Positions 1 to 5,538 are shown, counted from the stretch's first letter. The stretch is 5,538 nt of DNA from Alphaproteobacteria bacterium (GCA_016764135.1 JAESSL010000269.1:1-5538), one strand, 5' to 3'. Program-made: numbers and translations. Notes: a model not told the origin generated them from the letters alone.

Positions 1-446
1 CCCAGACGCGTGGCGTATTTCGATAGCATCCGAAATCCGGGAATGGTTTTTCGCGTGTCCACCATCACGGCGCCCGTTCCCTTGACCTCCTGCACAAATG
101 CGTGAGCGTTGGTTGCGATTCCCGTCAGGAATTGCAGAAAGTTCAGGGCGGTCCGTTCCGCTGTCAGAAGCCCTCTGGCGGCGCCGCGAACGCTGGCGAG
201 GGTGTCACCCGCTGACAGTTTATCACCATCCGTCGCGACCGCTTCAAAGTCGCAATCAGGGCTGATGGTCCGAAATACATGCGCGGCGACCTCAAGACCG
301 GCGACAACCATCGTATGACGCGCATTCATCGTGAAATGCCCGCGCGTCGCCTCCGGCACGGCGACATTCGTCGTTAAGTCACCCCGTCCGACATCCTCCG
401 CCAAGGCTATATCCACAAGACGTCGCGTTTCATCCCAATCCAACAT
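1..446 (-). CDS. nadC: Nicotinate-nucleotide pyrophosphorylase (carboxylating), NadC, N-terminal part, cut by window edge
   Basis: NadC joins quinolinate and PRPP to give nicotinate mononucleotide, CO2 and pyrophosphate, the step of de novo NAD synthesis that follows NadB and NadA; it is a cytosolic enzyme. Reading the minus strand from the ATG at 446-444 gives 148 codons that run off the left edge, about half of the usual 270-290 residues. Family hallmarks are visible: AEDVGRGDLTT at 16-26, ERTALNFLQ at 97-105 and DTRKTIPGFR at 130-139. Arg98, Arg132 and Lys133 have the same spacing as Arg105, Arg139 and Lys140 of the Mycobacterium tuberculosis enzyme, so the N-terminal sandwich domain and the start of the barrel look intact. 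No other in-frame start lies just upstream. A purine-rich AGAGGA (plus positions 458-463) lies 11 nt before the start, a slightly long spacing. No nadA or nadB precedes it here; the upstream neighbour is divergent, so nadC is the first gene of its transcript. Identity is near certain. Confidence 0.96.
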   Translation of the reverse strand, partial: MLDWDETRRLVDIALAEDVGRGDLTTNVAVPEATRGHFTMNARHTMVVAGLEVAAHVFRTISPDCDFEAVATDGDKLSAGDTLASVRGAARGLLTAERTALNFLQFLTGIATNAHAFVQEVKGTGAVMVDTRKTIPGFRMLSKYATRL

Positions 447-472
447 TGCGTTTTCGATCCTCTTATTTAATT

Positions 473-513
473 AGTCAGTTATTTATGCTCCGATTGAGTA
501 TAAATAACTGACT
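473..513. repeat. 41-bp near-perfect palindrome over the nadC promoter, candidate operator
   Basis: Two perfect 14-bp arms, AGTCAGTTATTTAT at 473-486 and its reverse complement at 500-513, flank a 13-nt centre. The centre itself carries CTC (488-490) and GAG (496-498) around a five-base loop, so the symmetry spans about 17 base pairs plus one G-T mismatch. It is AT-rich and has no T-tract, unlike an intrinsic terminator. It overlaps the proposed -10 box and start site of the nadC promoter, and transcription would begin inside it, so the RNA would contain only one arm. That favours a DNA operator over an RNA hairpin. A repressor of NAD synthesis (alphaproteobacteria often use NadQ, others NrtR) would be the natural partner, but I cannot match the site to a known motif from memory. 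Confidence 0.7.
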
Positions 514-526
514 GGGCAGAATTCAA
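497..526 (-). promoter_or_regulatory. Predicted sigma-70-type promoter of nadC
   Basis: On the minus strand a -35 element TTGAAT (plus 526-521) and a -10 element TATACT (plus 502-497) are separated by 18 bp. The -10 matches five of six consensus bases and the -35 four of six. The start site would fall near plus position 490, giving a leader of about 44 nt before the nadC ATG. The -10 lies in the right arm and centre of the palindrome at 473-513, so a protein bound there would block the promoter. Predicted by eye only. Confidence 0.5.
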
Positions 527-565
527 CCCACGGATACTTTTCTTCGCTCCAGGATGAAATGCCAG

Positions 566-595
566 TTGAGCCGACAAGACAGATTGCGGCATACT
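566..595 (+). promoter_or_regulatory. Weak candidate promoter for the Sel1-repeat gene
   Basis: TTGAGC at 566-571 and CATACT at 590-595 are 18 bp apart, each matching four of six consensus bases. A start near 602 would leave a leader of about 30 nt that includes the TGTGATCACA palindrome and the ribosome binding site. The match is weak and other promoters are possible; it is listed because no better plus-strand candidate lies in this gap. Confidence 0.25.
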
Positions 596-609
596 CACGA
601 AGTGGAAAA

Positions 610-619
610 TGTGATCACA
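610..619. promoter_or_regulatory. 10-bp perfect palindrome TGTGATCACA before the Sel1 gene
   Basis: TGTGATCACA is perfectly self-complementary and ends three bases before the AGGA ribosome binding site at 622-625. It resembles two CRP/FNR-type half sites (TGTGA and TCACA) but without the six-base spacer such sites need, so it is not a CRP site. It could be an operator for another dimeric regulator or a small hairpin near the ribosome binding site. A 10-bp palindrome can also occur by chance, so confidence in function is low. Confidence 0.25.
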
Positions 620-621
620 CT

Positions 622-625
622 AGGA
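622..625 (+). promoter_or_regulatory. Ribosome binding site of the Sel1 gene
   Basis: AGGA lies seven bases before the ATG at 633. It overlaps too closely to serve the TTG at 627, and the ATG at 648 has only a weak GGA before it, so this site favours 633 as the start. Confidence 0.55.
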
Positions 626-629
626 TTTG

Positions 630-662
630 CCAATGTTTGGACGACCCATGTTTGGACGTATT
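630..662 (+). repeat. 15-bp tandem duplication spanning the Sel1 gene start codon
   Basis: The unit CC-(A/C)-ATGTTTGGACG occurs at 630-643 and again at 645-658, with a period of 15 bp. Thirteen of fourteen bases match. The protein therefore begins MFGRP-MFGRI, with two in-frame ATG codons each followed by the same four codons. The period is a multiple of three, so copies can be gained or lost without breaking the frame; either start leaves an intact signal peptide. Confidence 0.75.
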
Positions 663-1556
663 GTTTTTGCGACATGTCTTTTGGCTGCGGGTCTTGTCGC
701 AACGGGACAGGAAGCGCGCGCCGACCTCAAAAGCGGTCAGACCGCCTTTGATGCAAAGAAATACGCCGTCGCGCTCAAAGAGTTCGAAACCGACGCGCAG
801 TCCGGCGACAAAGACGCCCAATACTGGATGGGTCGACTCTATGATGGCGGATTCGGCGTCGAAAAAAATCAAGACGTCGCCTTCACTTGGTTTGAAAAGG
901 CGGCGCTCCAGCACCACGCCGAAGCGCAAAGAGTCATGGGAATTTATTACGAAGAAGGCATCAGCGTCGGAAAAGACATCGAAAGAGCCGTTGAGTGGTA
1001 TGCGGAATCTGCGAACCAGGGCAATGCGAAAGCGCAACGAAACCTTGGTGGTCTGTATCAGGACGGTTTGGGCGTAAAACCGGATTTACGATTAGCGAAA
1101 GAATTTTATACGAAGGCCGCGAAACAGGGGAACCTGAAGGCAAAGCGAAATCTGGCCTATCTCTACTATTTTGGCGCGGGCGTGCGACGTGATTACGCAA
1201 AGGCGGCCGCGTTGTTCAAAGAAACCTCGGAAGCAGGTCTGGGCAAAGGCGACTACGACCTTGGTCGATTGTATTACCGGGGCCAGGGCGTCCCCAAAAA
1301 CTTGCCAAAGGCGGCAAAGTATTTACTGAAAAGCGCGACATCCGGCCATGGCGGCGCTCAACTGCTTCTCGGCCGGCTCCATCTTCTGGGCAGAGGCGTC
1401 TCGAAGAACCTGCCGGAAGCCTATTACTGGCTTACGTTGGCCGCCAGTCAGGACCAGTCCGCCGCACAAAAATTGCTCGGCAAGGCCGAAGCGGATTTAA
1501 GCGCCGAGGATATCAAGGCCGCAAAAAATCGGGCCGCGCAATTCAGGCCCAAATAA
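633..1556 (+). CDS. Exported Sel1-repeat (TPR-like) protein
   Basis: This 307-residue protein is predicted to be exported to the periplasm. Residues 1-30 form a signal peptide: arginines 4 and 9, a hydrophobic core, then an A-R-A cleavage site before Asp31. No lipobox surrounds the only nearby cysteine (Cys15). After a short TPR-like helix pair (31-57) come six Sel1-like repeats of exactly 36 residues, at 58-93, 94-129, 130-165, 166-201, 202-237 and 238-273, each with the pattern A-x3-LG-x-LY-x2-G-x-GV...A...W/Y. The tail (274-307) is the helical cap usual in Sel1 proteins. Such repeats form helical solenoids that bind other proteins; the partner cannot be read from sequence. The ATG at 633 is preferred because AGGA lies seven bases upstream. 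A TTG at 627 and a second ATG at 648 are alternatives. The gene is divergent from nadC and convergent with manC, so it is probably transcribed alone. Family certain, role unknown. Confidence 0.92.
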   Translation: MFGRPMFGRIVFATCLLAAGLVATGQEARADLKSGQTAFDAKKYAVALKEFETDAQSGDKDAQYWMGRLYDGGFGVEKNQDVAFTWFEKAALQHHAEAQRVMGIYYEEGISVGKDIERAVEWYAESANQGNAKAQRNLGGLYQDGLGVKPDLRLAKEFYTKAAKQGNLKAKRNLAYLYYFGAGVRRDYAKAAALFKETSEAGLGKGDYDLGRLYYRGQGVPKNLPKAAKYLLKSATSGHGGAQLLLGRLHLLGRGVSKNLPEAYYWLTLAASQDQSAAQKLLGKAEADLSAEDIKAAKNRAAQFRPK

Positions 1557-1666
1557 TCTGGCGCGTGAACTGGGACAAACCCGGCGCAAATCCACCAGAA
1601 TAACGCGACCTAGCGCTCAGGATGGCATGATTTGGCGCTCCTTAGCACCCTCGATGCGCGGGCCCT

Positions 1667-3094
1667 TTATCCAACGCGCCCATAAGTATCGTCCAAGCGT
1701 ACAATATCGTCTTCACCGAGATAATCCCCGACCTGAACTTCGATAAGGTGTAGCGGCTCGTCTTCGGTATTTTCCAGTCGGTGCACGACCCCTTTGGGGA
1801 TGTAAGTCGATTGATTTTCCGTCAATACCGAGACTTCTTCGCCGCGCGTTACCGTTGCGACGCCCTGCACGACCACCCAATGTTCCGAGCGGTGCTGGTG
1901 TTTTTGCAACGATAATTTTCCGCCAGGATTAACCACAATTCGTTTAACGCGAAACCGGCCCTCCTCGTCAATATCGTTGTAGTTCCCCCACGGGCGAAAA
2001 ACCCGATGATGGTGGATTGCTTCCTTGCGGTCCGCTGCTTTCAGGCGCTCAACGATATCCTTGATGTCGTTGGCGCGGGCGCGCGGCGTGACAATAACAG
2101 CATCCGCCGTCGACACGACAATCATATCATCCAAACCAATGGCGGCGATGAGCCGTCCGTCATCGGCCCGAAAATACGAATTGCGCACGTCTTGCATGAA
2201 AACGTCCGCCAAGATCACATTGCCCTCCTCGTCCTTGTCGGAAATATCCCACAAGGCAGGCCATCCGCCAACATCGTTCCAGCCAATATCCACCGGAATC
2301 ACAGCCGCGCGCTGCGTATGCTCCATCACCGCGTAATCAATTGAATCCGAAGGGCATTTTTCAAAGGCGTCAGCGTCGAGACGAATAAAATCGAGATCGG
2401 TTTTACTCGCATTCAGCGCCGCTTCACACGCCGCGACGATTTCCGGATTAGCGTTGCGAAGCTGATCCAGATAAGCCTGCGCGCCAAACACAAACATGCC
2501 GCTGTTCCAGAGATAGTCACCGGATTGAAGGTAAGATTTCGCCGTTTCCTCGTCCGGCTTTTCAACAAATTGATCGACCGGAAAAATACCTTCGCCCAAT
2601 TCCGAAGAGGCGCCGCGCCGGATATATCCGTATCCCGTTTCCGGCCGGTCCGGCGTCACGCCAAATGTCACCAAAGCGCCGTTTCGTGCGGCGTCTCCCG
2701 CTAAATCCATCGCCTTGCAGAAGCCGTCTCCGTCTTGCACCACATGATCTGACGGCAACAACGCCATAATCGCATCCGGCGCATCGCGCACCAAAAGCAA
2801 GGCTGCGATCGCCGCCGCAGGCGCCGTATTTCGCCCGACCGGCTCCAGAATGATGGATCGGGGGGAAATATTCACCTGCTGCAACTGTTCCGCGACAATA
2901 AAACGATGCTCGTTATTGGCGATGACAATGGGCGCTTCATACTGCTTCACCCGAAACGCCGTTTCCTGCAACATCGTTCGGTCGCTCACCAACGGTAATA
3001 ATTGTTTCGGATAATGCGCGCGGGACAACGGCCATAGACGCGACCCTGAACCGCCAGACAGGATAACCGGGAAGATTTTGCTATTTGACGCCAT
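1667..3094 (-). CDS. manC: Bifunctional mannose-1-phosphate guanylyltransferase / mannose-6-phosphate isomerase (ManC/AlgA/XanB type)
   Basis: This cytosolic enzyme makes GDP-mannose from mannose-1-phosphate and GTP; its C-terminal domain interconverts fructose-6- and mannose-6-phosphate. The 475 residues are full length for the two-domain family. The nucleotidyltransferase domain (about 6-290) has the signature GGSGSRLWPLSR at 14-25 with PKQ at 29-31, EPVGRNTAP at 84-92, PSDH at 114-117, TGYGYI at 153-158, FVEKP at 176-180, WNSGMF at 196-201 and GWNDVGGW at 271-278. The type II isomerase cupin (about 360-473) has RPWG at 367-370, metal-binding H399-x-H401-x2-E404, IPKGVVHRL at 432-440 with His438, and YLGEDDIVR at 458-466. 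All key residues are present. The ATG at 3094 is preferred: it gives the usual short lead before the first strand and has GGA just upstream; a TTG at 3106 would add four residues. The gene is divergent from the unknown gene at 3283, near prsK, and probably feeds GDP-mannose (or GDP-fucose/rhamnose) to exopolysaccharide synthesis. Confidence 0.95.
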   Translation of the reverse strand: MASNSKIFPVILSGGSGSRLWPLSRAHYPKQLLPLVSDRTMLQETAFRVKQYEAPIVIANNEHRFIVAEQLQQVNISPRSIILEPVGRNTAPAAAIAALLLVRDAPDAIMALLPSDHVVQDGDGFCKAMDLAGDAARNGALVTFGVTPDRPETGYGYIRRGASSELGEGIFPVDQFVEKPDEETAKSYLQSGDYLWNSGMFVFGAQAYLDQLRNANPEIVAACEAALNASKTDLDFIRLDADAFEKCPSDSIDYAVMEHTQRAAVIPVDIGWNDVGGWPALWDISDKDEEGNVILADVFMQDVRNSYFRADDGRLIAAIGLDDMIVVSTADAVIVTPRARANDIKDIVERLKAADRKEAIHHHRVFRPWGNYNDIDEEGRFRVKRIVVNPGGKLSLQKHQHRSEHWVVVQGVATVTRGEEVSVLTENQSTYIPKGVVHRLENTEDEPLHLIEVQVGDYLGEDDIVRLDDTYGRVG

Positions 3095-3182
3095 TTTTCC
3101 ATTCAATCTATTTGTAGCTCAAGGAAAACCCATTCCGTCAGACGGGGCCGCAGGACAGCCCTAACGCAGAATTTATTCAATA

Positions 3183-3210
3183 CTAACAAACGTATGAGAA
3201 TTGATATAAC
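3183..3210 (+). promoter_or_regulatory. Weak candidate promoter for the gene at 3283
   Basis: CTAACA at 3183-3188 and TATAAC at 3205-3210 are separated by 16 bp; the -10 matches five and the -35 four of six consensus bases. The surrounding bases also hold a broken inverted repeat: TCAATAC near 3177-3183, GTAT at 3192-3195 and ATTGA at 3200-3204. The leader to the ATG at 3283 would be about 65 nt. I see no GG-N10-GC sigma-54 element in this gap on either strand. Confidence 0.3.
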
Positions 3211-3282
3211 TTAAAATCGGCGCCGACGTCACTCAAATGGAGGACGCTCCGAAGGACGTCGACGGTTTTACTATTTCCTGCA

Positions 3283-4665
3283 ATGGCCAAGCGCCGGATT
3301 GTAACGGAAACCGCGATCAAAGACACAGTTGACGATGACGACACGGGGAAAATTAACATTATGAAATTGTTCAAATGGACGATCTTCGTTCTGCTCCCAC
3401 TGGCCTTTATTGTGGCTCCGGTAGCCATAGCCTTCGCTATTCTGGAAGACACGCCCGCGACGACAAAACGGCAAACCGTATCTGCAGCGGACGTGTCCCG
3501 CACCCGGTCCATTGGCCGCCAGGCCGTCGAAAAACTTTTGAACGCCAAAGAGCAAAGCTCCCTGACATTCTCCCAAAAAGATGTGGATGGGATGATCGCC
3601 CTGGCAATGCGAACAAGTACGCGACTTTCTGGAAAAGTTGACCTTCATCGTTCAGGGCTCAATACGGCCATAACGCTTAAATTGCCGCGAAACCCGATTG
3701 GCCGATACGTTAATCTGGAGTTTGGCCTCAACCCGTCATCGACGGGGCTCGATATTTCTCATGTCGAGCTTGGGCGAATCTCAATAACGGGCGCCACTGC
3801 CGTGACCGTAATGCGCGTCAGTTTGAATTTTATATTGGGCGATGACGAGGGCGCCAAGCTGTTGCAAGCCATCCGTTCGACACGCTTCAAAGGCAAATCC
3901 CTTATTCTCGCATTCGACCCTGTCCCCGATTTGAAGGGGCGCATAAAGAAGGTATCACAACGCCTTGGCGACGCCCGGGACAGCGTCGCCTTGCTCGGCG
4001 ACCCGGATACCATCCAGATTTATTATGCAAAAATTGTGGAAGTCGACAGTATTCTCGCGGGGCAACGAAACGTTTCCCTGTCCCGATTCATGGGGCCCTT
4101 GTTCCGGTTAGCCAAGGACCGTTCCGGCTTTAGCGATCCTGTCACTGAAAACCAGGCCGCTATCCTGGCGATGACAATTTATTTTGGCGATTCCAGATTT
4201 GAACGGTTAACCGGTAAAGTACGCAAAGGCGCATTAAAGTTTCATAAGGCGAAAACTAGGAATATCAAACTCGGCGGCCGTGGCGATCTCCTGCTTCACT
4301 TTATTATTTCCGCAGGGTTGGAAATTGTTGCGAATACCGGTGTTTCCGCCGCCATTGGAGAATTCAAGGAGCTCCTCGATTCCGACGGCGGATCTGGTTT
4401 CAGCTTTGTCGATCTCGCCGCTGACACCGCTGGCATCCGATTTGCAGAAACGGCAACCGGGGACGAAAAAGGAGCGCTTAGATTACAACGCCTGATCGCC
4501 GAGAGCCCTGCAGAGACACTCTTTTTTCCGAGTACTGCGGGTCTTGTGGAAGGCCTCAGCAAAGGCGTCTTCAAAAAGAAATTTGGCGATGTTGACAGCG
4601 ATTCCTATAAATTGGTCGTACGCGACATTGAACAGCGCATCGCCAGCCGCCCCGTATTCCAATAG
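3283..4665 (+). CDS. Membrane-anchored protein of unknown function with a C-terminal H-F/K-E/D/D motif block
   Basis: I do not recognise a named family for this 460-residue protein. Residues 1-29 are charged (KRR at 3-5, DDDD at 17-20); one membrane segment follows at about 32-54, so the rest should face the periplasm. Residues 70-225 look rich in beta strands (hydrophobic alternation around 126-185). A helical stretch at about 245-305 contains LAKDRSGFSDPVTEN (276-290). The most conserved-looking part is 333-390: Asp335, His339-Phe340, Ser343, Gly359, Lys362-Glu363, Asp366, SGFSF at 371-375, Asp377, Asp381 and Gly384. This order of residues recalls the YfiM/DUF2279 lipoprotein type, an inferred resemblance only. 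The ATG at 3283 has no visible ribosome binding site; the ATG at 3361 (residue 27) has GGGGA eleven bases upstream and would begin MKLFKW, making the membrane segment an N-terminal signal or anchor. Both starts are open. The gene precedes prsK on the same strand by 72 bp, hinting at a cell-envelope or exopolysaccharide role. Confidence 0.85.
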   Translation: MAKRRIVTETAIKDTVDDDDTGKINIMKLFKWTIFVLLPLAFIVAPVAIAFAILEDTPATTKRQTVSAADVSRTRSIGRQAVEKLLNAKEQSSLTFSQKDVDGMIALAMRTSTRLSGKVDLHRSGLNTAITLKLPRNPIGRYVNLEFGLNPSSTGLDISHVELGRISITGATAVTVMRVSLNFILGDDEGAKLLQAIRSTRFKGKSLILAFDPVPDLKGRIKKVSQRLGDARDSVALLGDPDTIQIYYAKIVEVDSILAGQRNVSLSRFMGPLFRLAKDRSGFSDPVTENQAAILAMTIYFGDSRFERLTGKVRKGALKFHKAKTRNIKLGGRGDLLLHFIISAGLEIVANTGVSAAIGEFKELLDSDGGSGFSFVDLAADTAGIRFAETATGDEKGALRLQRLIAESPAETLFFPSTAGLVEGLSKGVFKKKFGDVDSDSYKLVVRDIEQRIASRPVFQ

Positions 4666-4737
4666 CAACCTTTCTGAGCCACTTATCAACTTGGTAGTCT
4701 TTAAAATCCATCATCACAACGCCTTGGCGCCTATAGC
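4666..4737 (+). other. 72-bp gap between the unknown gene and prsK
   Basis: No terminator hairpin, clear promoter or GG-N10-GC sigma-54 element is visible. A GGCGCC palindrome sits at 4726-4731, just before the prsK GTG, where a ribosome binding site would be expected but is absent. The lack of a terminator is compatible with the two genes sharing a transcript. Confidence 0.4.
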
Positions 4738-5538
4738 GTGTACGTAAATATTGAATTTTTTAGTTACTTCGCCTGCGCCGCCGCATTTTCAATATTGTCG
4801 GCGCTCATCGCGTTGGGCGGAAGAGGCGGCAAGCACCGCAAAATCCTGCTCGCGGCGACGATCAGCACCGCTCTCTGGTCAGGCTCCGCCGCCCTCGCGC
4901 CATGGGTGGGGATCAGCGGCGCCGTCTTTGCGCTTCTGGAATTAGTCAGAACGTCGAGCTGGGTCCTCGTCGCGTATTCAGTTCTCGATGCTCGTATGGA
5001 AAAAAGCGAGTCGCAGCCCTACAGGTTTCTGGTCTTTGGCCTTGGCGGCCTGGGCGCCCTTCTGACATGTCTCATTGTCGTCGACGCCTATTTTTCGTTT
5101 TTACCGGAGAGCCTGGCCACCGTCGGTCAATCCGCTTTGGGCGGGACGCGGGTCATCCTCGCGGTCATTGGATTAATTTTAGTGGAGAATATTTTCCGCA
5201 ATGCGGACAGTGAAAAACGATGGGCGTTGAAGTATATCTGCTTCGGCGTCGCCGTCATTTTTGGATATGATTTTCTATTACATGCAGATTCCGTCCTTTT
5301 CCTACGGCTGGACGACGCCCTTTTTGGCGCCCGAGGATTTATCAACGCCCTTGCCGCCCCCTTGATCGCTGTCGGCGTTTCACGGTTCGCATCCTGGGAC
5401 ATGGATCTCCATGTATCGCGCCGCGTTGTCTTTCATTCCGCAGCATTGCTGGGCAGCGGCCTGTATCTTTTAGGAATCGCCGGCGCCGGTTTCTATCTGA
5501 AGCAATTTGGTGGAAATTGGGGGCAAATCCTCCAGATA
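4738..5538 (+). CDS. prsK: PrsK-type histidine kinase of a PEP-CTERM/exosortase system, N-terminal membrane part, cut by window edge
   Basis: PrsK is the inner-membrane sensor kinase found with XrtA exosortase and PEP-CTERM loci; its partner PrsR is a sigma-54-dependent response regulator. The 267 codons here cover only the membrane region of a protein usually near 700 residues; the GAF, histidine phosphoacceptor and ATPase domains would lie beyond 5538. Hydrophobic segments are seen at about 7-26, 36-54, 59-83, 97-116, 137-150, 166-182, 201-215 and 230-254. Recognisable family stretches are ENIFRN at 150-155, RWALKY at 161-166, YDF at 177-179, ARGFINAL at 198-205, SRRVVFHSAALLGSGLYLL at 227-245 and FGGNWG at 257-262. 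The GTG at 4738 is the only usual start codon between the upstream in-frame stop (4702-4704) and the first membrane segment, and gives the short N terminus expected. No ribosome binding site precedes it. The name rests on remembered family sequence, not a search. Confidence 0.85.
   Translation, partial: MYVNIEFFSYFACAAAFSILSALIALGGRGGKHRKILLAATISTALWSGSAALAPWVGISGAVFALLELVRTSSWVLVAYSVLDARMEKSESQPYRFLVFGLGGLGALLTCLIVVDAYFSFLPESLATVGQSALGGTRVILAVIGLILVENIFRNADSEKRWALKYICFGVAVIFGYDFLLHADSVLFLRLDDALFGARGFINALAAPLIAVGVSRFASWDMDLHVSRRVVFHSAALLGSGLYLLGIAGAGFYLKQFGGNWGQILQI

Noticed and set aside
473..513. Reading the long palindrome as an intrinsic terminator or as a phage/transposon end.
   Set aside because: The stem is AT-rich with no adjacent T-tract, it overlaps a promoter, and no integrase, transposase, tRNA end or target-site duplication is seen nearby.
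610..619. TGTGATCACA as a CRP binding site.
   Set aside because: CRP needs about six bases between TGTGA and TCACA; here the half sites abut.
660..695. Reading the Sel1 protein as a lipoprotein because of a cysteine in the signal region.
   Set aside because: Cys15 is preceded by F-A-T, which is not a lipobox, and an A-R-A signal peptidase I site follows at residues 28-30.
615..1037. 140-codon open frame on the minus strand across the Sel1 gene.
   Set aside because: It lies opposite a clear Sel1-repeat gene and its protein shows no recognisable motif; it is a shadow of the codon bias of the real gene.
1573..1587. Small hairpin CTGGG-ACAAA-CCCGG-type structure downstream of the Sel1 gene.
   Set aside because: Five pairs including a wobble and no T-tract; too weak to call a terminator.
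1634..1649. Possible terminator hairpin downstream of manC: read on the minus strand, GGTGCT and AGCGCC pair around an AAGG loop.
   Set aside because: Only six base pairs with one G-U, and it is followed by AAATC rather than a run of U, so it does not meet the usual form of an intrinsic terminator.
3135..3145. CCGTCAGACGG near-palindrome in the manC leader.
   Set aside because: Four-base arms around three bases; too short to separate from chance and not next to a promoter element that I can support.
4751..5213. Plus-strand open frames at 4751-4945 and 4902-5213 and the minus-strand frame at 5127-5402.
   Set aside because: All lie inside the continuous prsK frame that runs from 4738 to the right edge and carries recognisable family sequence.

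Overview
The window looks like chromosomal DNA of moderate GC content from a Gram-negative proteobacterium. An alphaproteobacterium is my best guess, from the style of NadC and of the PrsK-like protein and from the GCG/GGC/CGC-rich codons; this is inference from sequence feel, not from a search. It holds five protein-coding genes, two of them cut by the window ends. I see no RNA genes, insertion sequences, CRISPR array or phage genes.

Layout: (1) 1-446, minus strand: the N-terminal 148 codons of nadC (quinolinate phosphoribosyltransferase, NAD synthesis), reading out of the left edge. (2) 447-632: a divergent control region. It has a near-perfect 41-bp palindrome lying over a good sigma-70-type promoter for nadC, and a separate 10-bp palindrome just before the ribosome binding site of the next gene. 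(3) 633-1556, plus strand: an exported Sel1-repeat protein with six gapless 36-residue repeats. (4) 1557-1666: a short convergent gap without a clear terminator. (5) 1667-3094, minus strand: an intact bifunctional mannose-1-phosphate guanylyltransferase / mannose-6-phosphate isomerase (ManC/AlgA/XanB type), which makes GDP-mannose for surface polysaccharide. (6) 3095-3282: a second divergent control region. (7) 3283-4665, plus strand: a membrane-anchored protein of unknown function with a striking C-terminal H-F...K-E...D...D motif block. (8) 4738 to the right edge, plus strand: the membrane-spanning N-terminal part of a PrsK-type histidine kinase, the sensor of exosortase/PEP-CTERM systems.

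How the genes fit together: the right half (GDP-mannose enzyme, unknown anchored protein, PrsK) reads like the edge of an exopolysaccharide and PEP-CTERM/exosortase locus, whose remaining genes (prsR, the xrtA exosortase, glycosyltransferases, export genes) would be expected beyond 5538. The left half (nadC, Sel1 protein) looks like ordinary flanking chromosome. The best candidate for something undescribed is the unknown protein at 3283-4665, which is colinear with and 72 bp upstream of prsK. The best regulatory candidate is the palindrome over the nadC promoter.
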